Shown: positions 14,301 through 27,840 of the stretch, in pieces
Numbering within the stretch: the stretch's first letter is position 1
How the letters are laid out: every line of letters starts with the position of its first letter
Source: Pardosa pseudoannulata
Lineage: Eukaryota > Arthropoda > Arachnida > Araneae > Lycosidae
Reading direction: 5' to 3'
Length of the DNA: 64,000 nt
NCBI GenBank assembly: GCA_032207245.1
Contig: CM063502.1
Coordinates: forward strand, 64,890,644 to 64,954,643
Translations under genes and position numbers: made by a program
The notes under the pieces: generated by a model
The model's database searches: none
Seen by the model: only the letters and a program-made list of their open reading frames with translations
Told to the model about the DNA's origin: nothing

Positions 14301-16252
14301 ACTCCACTCCACTATTCTCCACTGCACTAGACTACACTCCTCTACATTCCATTGCACTTCACTACTCTCCACTGCACTCCACTACATTCCACTGCAGTTC
14401 ACTACATTCTACTCCACTCCACTCCACTCCACTGAACTCCACTCCACTCCACTGCACTCCACTGCACTCCACTACATTCCACAGCACTCCACTACTCTCC
14501 ACTGCACTCAACTACCCTCCACTGCACTCCATTAATATCCACTACACTCCACTGCACTCCAGTACATTCTGCTCCACTCCACTCCTCTCCACTACATTCC
14601 ACTCCACTCCACTGCACTAAACTCTACTAATCTCCACTGCACTCCACTCCACTAATCTCCACTTCACTCCACTTTATTCAACTCCACTCCACTTCACTAC
14701 ATTCCACTCGTCTCCACTCCACTCCATTTAGCCCCACAACACTCCACTCCACTACATTCTACTACTCTCCACTGCATTCCACTCCACTCCACTAATCTCC
14801 ACTCCAATACATTCCACTGCACTTCACTACAATCCCACTGCACTTCACTACTCTCCACTGCACTCCACTACACTTCTCTGCACTCCACTACATTCTACTC
14901 CACTCCACTCCTCTCAACTACATTCCACTCCACTTATCTCCACTGCACACTACTCCACTAATATCCACTGCACTCCACTACATTCCACTGCACTTCACTA
15001 CTCTCCACTCCACTCTACTCCTCTCAACTACATTCCACTCCACTAATCTCCACTGCACACCACTCCACTACTCTCCACTGCACTCCACTTCACTCCACTA
15101 CACTACACTGCACCTCACTTCACTCCACTTCACTCTACTACACCCACTACACTCCACTAATCTCCATTGCACTCCACTGCACTCCACTCCACTCCACTCC
15201 ACTCCACTGCACTCCAATGCACTCCATTACACTCCAATACTCTCAACTAGTCTCCATTCCACTCCACTGCACTCTATTACACTCCACTACACTACCCTCC
15301 ACTTTACTTCACTACATTCCACTGCACTCCACTACACTCCAGTCCACTCCACTAATCTCCACTGCACTCCAGTACACTCCATCCACTTTAATAATCTCCA
15401 CTACACTCGACTACACTCCACTGCACTCCACTACATTCTACTCCACTCCACTAAACTCCATTGTACTCAATTCTACTCCACTCCACTCCACTTGACTAAA
15501 CTGCACTCCACTGTACCCTACTGTACTCCACTACTCGCCACTGCACTCCACTGCACTTTAATTCACTCCACTGTACTCTTTACACCCCAAGCAGCAAGGA
15601 TGGTCGCCTAGTGGTTGGCCAATCATCGACTTGATTGGTAAATGCTCGTACGTATTTTTAAAACATCGATCTTGTGTCGGTGCGACGTCGCCTTCAGATA
15701 ATTTTCTTTTTCCTCATATCGAAAGCTCGCCGGAAGTTCTGGGCGATGTCAAGTTCTGATTAGTCGCGAGAAGGTTTATTAATGTGATTGGCGCGACATC
15801 CGAAAAAAACGTCTCCTAGATGGCGCTACATATTTTAAACTAGTGGCGCGAAGAAGAAATCTGTTTATTCCATTAAGTTTAATCAACTCCGATACATAGA
15901 CTAAACAAGCGCTGTGCTACAGTTCAACCATCTTGGATTTACAGAGCATTTGAAGATGTAAACGGGGTAATTCAATTTTATTACTCTTATCCTGAATTTG
16001 TACATTATGTATTTGCTATTTAAAATTATTTTTTTAGTAACAATTTTCTGTTAAATCAGTAAAATATGAAAAATAGCATTTTAACTAATCGATAGCTGCT
16101 AATACATACTTGTAGACTTGTACGGAAGTTCCATTCTTTATAAAAGTTTTGAAGATATAATAATAATTAAAACGATTTAACATGAGCAGTTTTGTAACAC
16201 TATTGATAAAGAGTTTTTAAATAAGAGAAAATCAGCAAAAGGCAATTATTTG

Positions 16253-16383
<131 letters not shown>

Positions 16384-17800
16384 CCTAACATTGTTTTGTG
16401 CTTTCAGATTTTTGTAAAGTGATTTTAATAATTAAAAATATTATTTGAGTACTGTTGACTGTACTAAAATATTATAAGCTCATGTGGAAACATAGACACA
16501 TAAGAAATAAGAATTATGTTAGTAAAAAGTTCTTCATTGATATTTCTTTCAATTTTCTAGTAAAAAAAAATAGGGCATGTTATTGTATAATTAATTGCAC
16601 AAAAATAAAAAATTTGTCTATTTTACTTATAATTTTTAAGCATTCTTTCTTTGATAAGAAATTGTTAATTATATATATATAACTTGTGAGTGTGTTTTAA
16701 GCCTAGATATTTATCTCCTGGGTTCAGTTTATGAATTTGTAAGATTTTCAACGTTAGTATGTTAGTAGTTATGCAATTTCTTATCAAAGGAAAAATTGTA
16801 TTTGTAACTAAAGCCAAGTGGCAAGTAGAGGGTCATGTAACCTGCCTCTACATATGCATAGTTTTGTCTTACTTTATTTAACTATGGGTTGAATGAATGC
16901 TTTTACACATAATCAAGTATTGCATCTAAACAAGAACTATTGTACATTTTGATTTCAGATTATCATGAAAGTATGTTATAATACTATGATGAAACTCTAT
17001 ATGTAATTAGTTTTGAGTGCATTTAATAAATTCTAATTTTTCTATTTAAAATAATTATTTGGAATATAGAATTTAAAATGTAATTTTTAAATAATTTTTT
17101 AGCTTTATGTGAGTATTCGCTTTCTCCTGGTGCAAAATGCGTACGTAGTATATTTTACGCAGGTGTTTAATTTAGTGGATGTTCATTATGGCAGCTGTTC
17201 TGTGAGAAGAATGTTTAGGACAGGATATGGTTGGTACTTTACATTGATTGTTCTAAGAGGGTTGATTTTAATAAATTTATTACAAGCTAGAAGTCGGAAA
17301 TAATATTTCAAGAAAATTGTCAATTCGTTCTAGAAACTCGATTAAGAAAAAAGAGTTAACTCAATAAGGATGCAAAATATGCAAATATGTGTCCATCCAT
17401 GCTTCCAGAAATTTCACAAAAACATTAGAATAATTCCTCTAATTTTCTTGTTTTTAAAAATAAAATTTTGTAATAAATAATATAATAATCTTTGTAAATA
17501 TTTATCAACGCATATACATTTATTTAACTCTTCCACTTAATAGTTTAAAATAACTAGTATTTCACTTTATATTATTTTATGTATCTGTTCAAAATGCAGC
17601 GAAATTTTAAAAATAAGTACTTTAAAATAAAAATATAGAAGTAAATTAAACATAGGAAAATGTTTAAATTAACATATAGAACAATGCTAAAAATTTCAAG
17701 CAATTTAGATAGTTATAGAAAAAGAAATGGTAAGCAGAAAAGAAACAAAAATTCTTCCGTTATATTTGCTTAAAAGTAATGATTTTCCCTTAAAATAATT

Positions 17801-18049
17801 AAAATGTATTATCTACTCATTTATTGTAAGAATAAAGTTTATTCATTAAATATTTATTTCATTTCAGTTACCTTTATTTTCAGCTGTAGAGTAATCCATA
17901 ATCTTATCTATTACGTGAAACAATTTGAAAGGATGGAACATCGATTTCAAATATGTCTGCCACTGCTTACTACTTCTAATTTTAAAGAAATTATTACAAT
18001 TTTAGTGGAAAATTTATATGCTGCTACAGTTACAGCCTTCAATCATTAA
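17801..18049 (+). pseudogene. Exon-like open frame in the insertion, unassigned
   Basis: I do not recognise this gene. An open frame runs to TAA at 18,047-18,049. At about 17,881 there is a good splice-acceptor look-alike (pyrimidine-rich stretch ending TTTTCAG); downstream of it about 55 codons stay open (starting CRVIHNLIYYVKQFERMEHR and ending in TAFNH). The region sits centrally in the transposon-like insertion, so it might be a relic of an encoded protein. A helical E-x-x-F...LL...F-x-E-I-I...L-V pattern loosely recalls the DUF4806 type found in some transposon proteins, but that is weak. Chance opening in AT-rich DNA is a serious alternative. Confidence 0.25.
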
Positions 18050-18178
18050 AACTTATGAGCTGTTTCCTATTATATTTTTTTTGGTAGCAGTTGTTGAAAG
18101 AAATATCTCTAATTTAGGAGCACTAACACTTTAAGATTTTTCTTTTATAATCGCTAGTGTTTGTGCACTGGAAGCAGA

Positions 18179-18239
<61 letters not shown>

Positions 18240-18240
18240 T
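18179..18240. repeat. (ATT)n microsatellite
   Basis: About 20 uninterrupted ATT units. Confidence 0.97.
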
Positions 18241-18759
18241 GTTTTTCTCAATGTGGTATGCTTAGCAGCGACATACACAAATCATCACTGCTAAGATTAT
18301 TGGTTGCAAGAAAAAATATTAATTAAAAATTAATACAAAATGTGAATTAAAATTCTGCATATCTTTGTGTACATTTTAACGTCTGTTTAAGGAAACATTT
18401 ATAAGTTTTCATTGCTTGTAACATTTTAATAATTCAATTTCATTATACATTTTTCTGTATACAGTTCAAAATAAAGCAATAACTATAAATACACAAAAAT
18501 GTGATTTAAAATTTTATGGCCCCTTTAAAAATCATAGCTACCCTACTTTTAAAATAAATTTTGTGACTAAAAATTATTTTTGTGATAATGCATATAAAGC
18601 ACAAAATTACTCTGGTCATTTTTAAAATGTTTTCTTTTTCAATTTTTTATTTAAACAGTTTTAAATTTTTTGTCTCATTTTAAAGAATTTTATATTTATT
18701 TCAGCATCTGTCCGAAACAATCGTCAATATCAGCATGCCACCGAACATGAAATGAAGCA

Positions 18760-18985
18760 TCAATTAAAAAAATAAACTTGTGAAGGTTCGTGAGGGTGGA
18801 CATCTTCAACATAGTTAGGTTTGGAGCTCTACTGTCAAATATTTTGCAACACGAGGGATAATGAGACCAGGACCTATTGATTAAAGCTGATTCCGAAGGG
18901 CTACAAGCATCCATTCCATAGAGGGATTTTAACCTACGAACAACGATACCGAGGTCAGCACCTTAACCATTCGGCTGCAATTCTA
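18760..18985 (-). mobile_element. tRNA-derived SINE, family 1
   Basis: On the minus strand a tRNA-like head (AATGGTTAAGGTGC, A-box-like) is followed by a B-box-like GGTTAAAATCCC (complement of 18,923-18,934). The body reads TAGCCCTTCGGAATC then AGGTCCTGGTCTCATTA and GTTGCAAAA. The same body recurs at 35.6, 39.2-39.6 and 63.9 kb. The short open frame here is SINE sequence, not a gene. This copy lies inside the satellite-borne insertion. Confidence 0.7.
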
Positions 18986-20556
18986 ATAATAAAATTAATG
19001 TAAATAACACTTGATGTCTTTGTCAATAAAGTTTGATTTGATTCCCTACTTTTTTAAATGTTTTATTTATGCTTTAATCATGTTGGATATTTATTTACTT
19101 AAATGTAAATATTTTTACAGGACATATACAACTTAAGAAAGAATATTTTATTCTGATTTTAAAAGAAATGTAAAATTTTAATTTTTGTGGTACTTAGGAA
19201 ATAAATGAAATTTACATTAAGTAATAGAGTGCTAAAATGTTTATTTGTAAGTCTAAAATATTTGTAATTAAAAGTTATGGATAAGAATTTAAATTTTGGT
19301 TTTTGAAACATTTATTTATAGTTTACATTTAATAACAAAACAGTCTAAATTAAGGTATGCTTGCTTTATCCTTTAAAACAGAAGATATGTTTCATTCAGA
19401 AATTATTGAAATATACTTCTTAAAACAATGTTAAAAATATTTACAATTATCACAGATTATATTACAAAGATTCTATAATTCTATTTTTCATGTCAGGTAC
19501 AGATAATTTTTCACAGATGAATTACATGATTGAAGTGTGTATATTTTTTTCATCTGATATATACTGGTTTTAAATTACATTTTTGTTTGGATATTGTATT
19601 ATTGCTTTGAAGAACAGAGAAAAACAATAAAAATGTTTTAAGATGTGCAAACTAACGCTTTAAAAAAGATTAGTTTCTGATATATAGTGAAATTTATATG
19701 AAGGTATTTTGCTATTTTCAAATTCTCTTCTATTCAACATAATTTTTGTATTCATTTATTGAACTAAAGCACTGGTTTTTATTCTTACTAAAATTTCAGT
19801 ATTAAGCTGAATATGAAATAATAAGTTAAAATTGCTATTATTATATTTTTTACTTGCAATACTGCAAGAAAAAATTATTTGATATGTTTTTGAAATATGC
19901 TTTTGAATTAAAACATACAAATTTCTTACATAGACAACATTAAGAAAATTAAACTATTATTTTATAATTATTCTTTTTTAGTTGTAATATTGCAAGATAA
20001 TTTTTAAATATGCTTTTTAATTAAAGAAATTCAAATTTTGTTAAATAAATAGTCTTGAGAAAACTAAACTATTATATTATAGAAATATTTGCTGAGATAT
20101 ATAATGGGTTGGGTTTGTAACGCTACAGTACATTTGCAGTACAAGATAACATTTTTTTATAACGTACATTCTCAAAAAGTAAAAAACAAGGTCGCAATAC
20201 TCAAGAAAAATATGAAAAATCTTAAAAATTCCAATATTTTTAAATAAACTATGAGAAAATTGGTTAATTTCTAAATTATAACAGAAAGGTTTAGAAAACA
20301 GTTATAAACATTTTTTTAAAATTTCCATGTTTTTAAATTAAAACTATATAATTTCACACAAAAATGGTTACGGATTTAAGTTTCTTTTATTTTAGAACTG
20401 AATAATTTACTTTAAAAATTCAATTTTAATACAAGGAAATGAAGCAATTTTTCTGGACAGAATTTTTTTAAAACATTAAAAAACATAGAATTAAATAATC
20501 TAAAAGCATTTAATAATAAACCTAACAGGTCACCCATTTATTCACCGTATCGGGAA

Positions 20557-20633
20557 ATAATTGGTAACATATCGGTAAATAATTGGCAACATATCGGTAA
20601 ATAATTGGCAACATATCGGGAAATGATTGGTAC
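20557..20633. repeat. 22-bp subterminal tandem repeat
   Basis: Three and a half units of ATAATTGGCAACATATCGGT plus AA (22 bp) start at 20,557, 20,579, 20,601 and 20,623 with one or two changes each. Related ATCGG/TTGGC words continue to 20,820. Subterminal repeats near a transposon end often bind transposase; here that is only inference. Confidence 0.8.
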
Positions 20634-23600
20634 TAAGTCGTGCTCCGATCATAAACATCGGCAAATGATCGGCAAAACTGTCTGAAACACGCCGCGGCTA
20701 TGATCGCCCGGTGGGTTGCCGGCGGCCATAAACAACCACTCTCCAAAGTCGCAGACAGTAATCGGCCCGACGTCGCGAAATCGAAAGGCGATGTTTGGCC
20801 AATGATTGGCCAACCATCTTTTACTGTTTGGGACACCAGTACAATCCACTACACTTCACTAATCTCCACGGCATTACACTCCAATGCACTCCACTCCACT
20901 CCAGTACACTGCACTACATTACACTAACCTCCACTGCACTCCACTCCACTCCACTCCACTCCACTGCACTCCACTCCACTCCACTCTACTCCACTGCACT
21001 TCAATTCACTCCACAGAACTCCACTACACCCCACTCCACTCCACTAATCTCCATTGCACTCACAGCATTCCACTACACTTCACTGCACTCTTCTCCACTC
21101 CACTATATTCCACTGCACTCTACTACACTACATTCCACTGCACTCCACTACACTCCATTACACTCCACTACACTCAACTACTCTCCATTCCACTCCACTC
21201 CACTCCAATCTACTACACTACATTCCAATGCACTCCACTACACTCCACTACACTCCACTACACTCCAGTCCACTCCACTAATCTCCACTGCACTCCAGTA
21301 CACTCCATCCACTAAACAAATCTCCAACTGCACTCCACTCCACTCCACTGCACTCCACTACATTCCACTCCCCTCCACTAAACTACATTGCACTCATATC
21401 TACTCCACTCCACTCCATTTCACTAAACTGCTCTCCACTGCACCCCACTGTACTCCACTACTCGCCACTGCATTCCACTAAACTAAATTAAACTACAATC
21501 CTCTGCACTCCACTACACTCTAATAAACTCCACTGCACTACACTACACTCCACTACATTCCATTGCACACCATTACTCGAAAATCCACTCCATTCCACTC
21601 CACTGTACTCAATTACACACCAGTACAATCCACTACACTGCACTCCACTCCACTGCACTCCACTCAAACTCCACTAATCTCCACTTCACTCCACTCCACT
21701 GCACTCCATTGCACTCCAATGCACTCCATTACACTCCACTACTCTCAACTACTCTCCATTCCACTCCACTGCACTCCACTACGCTCCACTTCACTGCACT
21801 CCACTCAACTACACTACATTCCACTGCACTCCACTACACTCCACTACACTCCAGTAAACTCCACTAATCTCCACTGCACTCCAGTACACTCCATCCACTC
21901 CACTAATCTGCACTGCACTCCACTACACTCCACTACATTCCACTCCACTTCACTACTCTCCACTGCCCTCCACTACACTCCACTGCACTCCACTACTCTC
22001 TACTCCACTAAACTCCATTGCACTCAAATCTACTCCACTCAACTCCACTTGACTCAACTGCACTCCACTGCACCCCACTGTACTCCACTACTCGCCACTG
22101 CACACCACTCCACTACATTCCACTACATTCCACAGCACTCTACTACTTTCCACTGCAATCCACTACCCTCCACTGAACTCCACTTCAATCCACTGCACTT
22201 CACTGCACTCCACTACACTAGACTACACTCCACTATACTCCACTGTACTCCACTACACTCCAATGCACTCCAATACTCTCCACTGCACTCCAATGCACCC
22301 CACTACACTACACTACACTAACCTCCACTGCACTTCAGGAAACTCCATCCACTACACTAATCTCCACTGCACTCCACTACACTCCACTACATTCCACTGC
22401 ACTTCACTACTCTCCACTGCATTTCACTCCACTCCACTGCACTCCACTACATTCCACTCCACTCCACTAAACTGCATTGCACTAAATTCTACTCCACTCC
22501 ACTCCATTCCACTCCATTTCACTTAACTGCACTGTACTGAACACCACTGTACTCCACTACTCGCCACTGCACTCCAATCCACTACATTAAACTACACTCC
22601 ACTGCACTCCACTACACTCTACTAAACTCCACTGCACTACACTACACTCCACTACATTCCATTGCACTCCATTACTCGAAACTCCACTCCACTCCACTAA
22701 ACTGTACTCAATTACACACCAGTACAATCCACTCCACTCCACTAATCTCCACTGCACTCCACTACACTCAACTACATTCCACTGCACTTCACTACTCTCC
22801 ATTGCACTCCACTCCAATCCACTGCACTCCACTACATACCAGTACACCTCACTCCACTCCAATAATCTCCACTGCACTGCATTCCACTCAATTGCATTCC
22901 ACTCCACTGCACTACACTACACTCCATTACACACCACTGCACTCCATTGCACTCCACTCCACTCCACTCCAGTATATTCCACTACATTCCACTACTCTCC
23001 ACTGTACTCCACTAATCTAAACTGCACTCCTACACACTGCTGCACACCACTACTGTATACTGCACTCTACTGCACTCCAATACACTGCACTAAATTCCAC
23101 TAACCTCCACTGTACTCCAATCTACTCCATTCCACTGCACTCCTCTCCACTGCACTCCACTATACTCCACTACATTCTGCTGATCTCCACTACGCACCAT
23201 TGCACTCCAATACACTCCACTGCACTTCACTACACTCCAGTAAACTCCAGTACTCTCCACTGCACTCCACTACACTCCACTGCACTCCAGTACATTGCAC
23301 TACACTCCATTAACCTCCACTGCACTCCACTCCACTCCTCTATATCCCCTGCACTCCACTACACTCCAGTACACTCCATAGATCTGAACTGTACTAAACT
23401 GCACTCCACTGCACTCCACTATATTCCAGTATACTGCACTCCACTCCACTGCATTTCACCTCACTCTACTACACCCCACTGCACTCCACTAATCTCCATT
23501 GCACTCCACTGCATTCCACTACACTCCACTGCATTCCACTACACTCCACTCCACTCCACTCCACTCCACTCCACACCACTCCACTGCACTCCATTACACT

Positions 23601-26160
23601 CCACTACTCTCAACTAGTTGCCATTCCACTCCAAAGTACTCCACTACATTCCACTCCACTCCACTAAACTACATTGCACTAAATTCTACTCCATTCCACT
23701 ACACTCCACTCCATTTCACTTAACTGCACTCCACTGCACACCACTGTACTCCACTACTCGCCACTGCACTCCAATCCACTACATTAAACTACACTCCACT
23801 GCACTCCACTACACTCTACTAAACTCCACTGCACTACACTACATTACACTACATTCCATTGCACTCCATAAATCGAAACTCCACTCCACTGCACTCCACT
23901 GTACTCCATTACAAACCAGTACAATCCACTACACTCCAATAATCTCCACTGCACTCCACTACACTCAAATACTCACCATTCCACTCCACTGCTCTCCAAT
24001 ACACTCCAATATACTCCACTCTACTAAACTACACTAAACTGCACTCCACTGCACTCCACTATACTCCACTACTCTCCACTGCACTCCACTGCACTCCAAT
24101 ATACTCCACTACATTCTGCTGCTCTCCACTACGCACCACTGCACTCCACTACACTCCACTGCACTCCAGTACACTGCTCTACACTCCACTTATCTCCACT
24201 GCACTCCACTCCACTCCACTATTTTCCCTGCACTCCACTACACTCCAGTACACTCCAGTACGCTCCACTGCACTTAACTGTTCTCCACTGCACTCCACTG
24301 CAATCCACTGCACTCCATTATATTCCAGTATACTGCACTCCACTTCACTGCATTTCACCTCACTGTACTACACCCCACTGCACTCCACTAATCTCCATTG
24401 CACTCCACTGCATTCCACTACACTCCACTGCACTCCACTCCACTCCACTCCACTGCACCCCAATGCACTCCATTACAATCCACTACTCTCAACTAGTCTC
24501 CAATCCACCCCACTGCACTCCACTACATTCCACTCCACTCCACTAAACTACATTGCACTAAATTCTACTCCACTCCATTTTACTTAACTGCACTCCACTG
24601 CACCCCACTGTACTCCACTACTCGCCACTGCACTCCAATCCACTACATTAAAGTACACTCCACTGCACTCCACTACACTCTACTAAAACCCACTGCACTA
24701 CACTACACTACACTATATTCCATTGCACTCCATTACTCGAAACTCCACCCGACTCCACTCCACTGTACTCCATTACACACCAGTATAATTCACTCCACTC
24801 CACTAATCTCCACTGCACTCCACTGCACTCCACTGCACTCCACTACATTCACTGCACTCCACTACACTCCACTACACTCCACTACTCTCCACTGCACTCC
24901 ACTATACTAAACTACACACCACTGCACTCCACTACTCTCCACTGCACTCCACTGCACTCCACTCCACTCCACTACATTCTGCTGCTCTCCACTAATCCCC
25001 ACTGCACTCCACTACACTCCACTGCACTTAACTACACTCCAGTACACTCAGTACCCTCCAATGCACTCTACTGCACTCCACTGCACTCCAGTACACTGCA
25101 CTCCACTCCACTAATCTCCACTGCATTCCACTCCACTCCACTATCTTCCCTGCACTCCACTAGTTTCCAGTACACTCCACTACACTCCACTGCACTTAAC
25201 TGTACTCCACTGCACTCCGCTGCATTCCACTGCACTCCACTATATTCCAGTATACTGCACTCCACTTCACTGCATTTCACCTCACTGTACTACACCCCAC
25301 TGCACTCCACTAATCTCCATTGCATTCCACTGCATTCCACTACAATCCACTGCACTCCACTCCACTCCACTCCACTCCACTCCACTCCACTGCACTGCAA
25401 TGCACTCCATTACACTCCACTGCTCTCAACGAGTCTCCATTCCACTCCACTACGTTACACTACATTCCACTCCACTCCACTAAACTACATTGCACTAAAT
25501 TCTACTTCACTCCATTTTACTTAACTGCACTCCACTGCACCCCACTGTACTCCACTACTCGCCACTGCACTCCAATCCACTACATTAAAGTACACTCCAC
25601 TGCACTCCACTACACTACACTATATTCCATTGCACTCCATTACTCGAAACTTCAATCCCTTCCACTCCACTGTACTCCATTACACACCAGTACAATCCAC
25701 TACACTCCACTAATCTCCACTGCACTCCACTACACTCAAATACTCTCCATTCCACTCCACTGCACTCCAATACACTCCAATATACTCCACTCTACTACAC
25801 TACACTAAAATGCACTCCACTGCACTCCACTACAGTTCACTGCACTCTACTACACTCCAATACACTCCACTAATCTCCACTGCACTCCACTACACTCAAC
25901 TACATTCCACTGCACTTCACTACTCTCCACTGCACTCCACTGCACTCCACTGCACTCCACTATACTCCACTATATTCTGCTGCTCTCCACTACGCACCAC
26001 TGCACTCCACTACACTCCAGTGCACTTCACTACACTCTAGTAAACTCCAATAAACTCCACTGCACTCCACTCCACTCCACTATTCTCCCCTGCACTCCAC
26101 TACACTAGAGTACACTCCAGTACACTCCACTGCACTTAACTGTTCTCCACTGCACTCCAC

Positions 26161-26240
26161 TGCATTCCACTGCACTCCACTGCATTCCACTGCACTCCAC
26201 TGCATTCCACTGCACTCCACTGCATTCCACTGCACTCCAC
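26161..26240 (+). repeat. Perfect 20-bp tandem in the satellite
   Basis: TGCATTCCACTGCACTCCAC is repeated four times without change, a locally homogenised 20-bp unit built from four pentamers. Flanking sequence carries further partial copies. Confidence 0.9.
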
Positions 26241-27474
26241 TATATTCCAGTGTACTGCACTCCACTCCACTGCATTTCACCTCACTCTACTACACCCCAC
26301 TGCACTCCACTGCATTCCACTACACTCCACTGCACTCCACTCCACTCCACTCCACTGCACTCCAATGCACTCCATTACACTCCACTACTCTCAACTAGTC
26401 TCCATTCCACTCCACTGCACTCCATTACATTCCACTACACTACACTCCACTCTACTACACTACATCCACTGCACTCCACTCCACTCCACTGCACTGCACC
26501 ACTCTCATTACACTCCACTCCACTCTAATAATCTCCACTACACTCCACTACATTCCACTGCACTCCACTACATTGCACTGCACTCCCCTCCATTACACTA
26601 CATTCCACTCCACTCCACTACACTACACTCCACTCCACTCCACTGCACTCCACTCCACTCCACTACTCTCCACTGCACTCCACTCCACTTTCCACTACAC
26701 TCCAGTCCACTCCACTAATATCCACTGCACTCCAGTACACTCCATCCACTCTAATAATCTCCACTACACTCCACTACACTCCACTACATTCCAGCGCACT
26801 TCACTCCACTCCACTGTACTCCATTACACAACAGTACAATTCACTACACTCCACTAAACTCCACTGCACTCCACTCCACTCCACTCCACTGCACTCCACT
26901 ACACTCCACTACTTTCCACTGCACTCCACTATAATCCACTATATTCCACTGTACTTCACTACTCTCCACTGCACTCCACTGCATTCCACTGCACTACACT
27001 ACATTCCACAGCACTCCACTTCACTAACCTCCACTGCACTTAACTATACTCCACTACATTCCACTCCACTCCTTTCCACTACATTCCACTACTCTCCACT
27101 GCACTCCACTCCACTCCACTACACTACACTAATATCGACTGCACTCCACTGGACTCCACTGAACTCCACTGCACTCCACTACATTCTCCAGCACTCCACT
27201 ACTCTCCACTGCACTCCACTACCCTCCACTTCACTCCACTAATATCCACTGCACTCCACTGCAATCCACTACACTCCACTGTACTCCACTACACTCCAAT
27301 GCACTCCACTAATATCCAATGCACTTCACTGCAATCCACTCCACTCCACTCCACTCCACTCCACTGCAATCCACTAATCTCCACTGCACTCCACTACACT
27401 CCACTGCACTCCACTGCACTCCACTACATTCCACTACACTCCACTACATTCCACTGCACTCCGCTACTCTCCAC

Positions 27475-27840
27475 TACTCTCCACTGCTTTTCATTAAACT
27501 CCACTGCACTAAACTACACTCCACTACATACCACTGCACTCCAATACTCTCCACTGCACTCCACTGCACTCCACTAATCTCCATTACAGTCTACTGCACT
27601 CTACTACACTCCAATACACTCCACTACACTCCACTAAATTCCACTACACTCCACTACTCTCCACTGCACTCAACTACACTACACTGCACTCCACTATACT
27701 CCACTACTCTCCACTGCTTTTCATTAAACTCCACTGCACTAAACTACACTCCACTACATACCACTGCACTCCAATACTCTCCACTAATCTCCATTACAGT
27801 CTACTGCACTCTACTACACTCCAATACACTCCACTATTCT
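27475..27840 (+). repeat. Local 230-bp duplication in the satellite
   Basis: The landmark GCTTTTCATTAAACTCCACT occurs at 27,486 and again at 27,716. It is followed in both copies by the same words (CTACATACCACTGCACTCCA, then TCTCCATTACAGTCTACTGC). The first copy carries a short extra run of pentamers. The near identity points to a recent duplication. Confidence 0.8.

Larger units (their letters stand above)
2481..15585. repeat. Pentameric satellite array, left block
   Basis: Near-continuous repetition of 5-mers, mostly CACTC alternating with CACTG, CACTA or CACTT (for example CACTCCACTGCACTCCACTA). Orientation is constant: C/A-rich on +, G/T-rich on -. Higher-order blocks are marked by rarer words such as ATTACTCGAAACTCC, ACTACTCGCCACTGCACTCC and TTACACACCAGTACAATCC, which return every 0.8-1.3 kb. 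The unit lacks stop codons in several frames, so long open frames arise on both strands (period of five residues, His/Ser/Thr/Pro/Leu on +); I regard none as a gene. It could be pericentromeric or subtelomeric heterochromatin, but the window cannot say which. Confidence 0.95.

Noticed and set aside
2481..15585. CRISPR-like or telomeric repeat array
   Set aside because: There are no constant repeats separated by unique spacers and the unit is not a TTAGG or TTAGGG type; the structure is a diverged tandem satellite in a eukaryotic genome.
18696..18914. 72-codon minus-strand open frame
   Set aside because: It overlaps the family-1 SINE body, which recurs elsewhere with frame-breaking changes.
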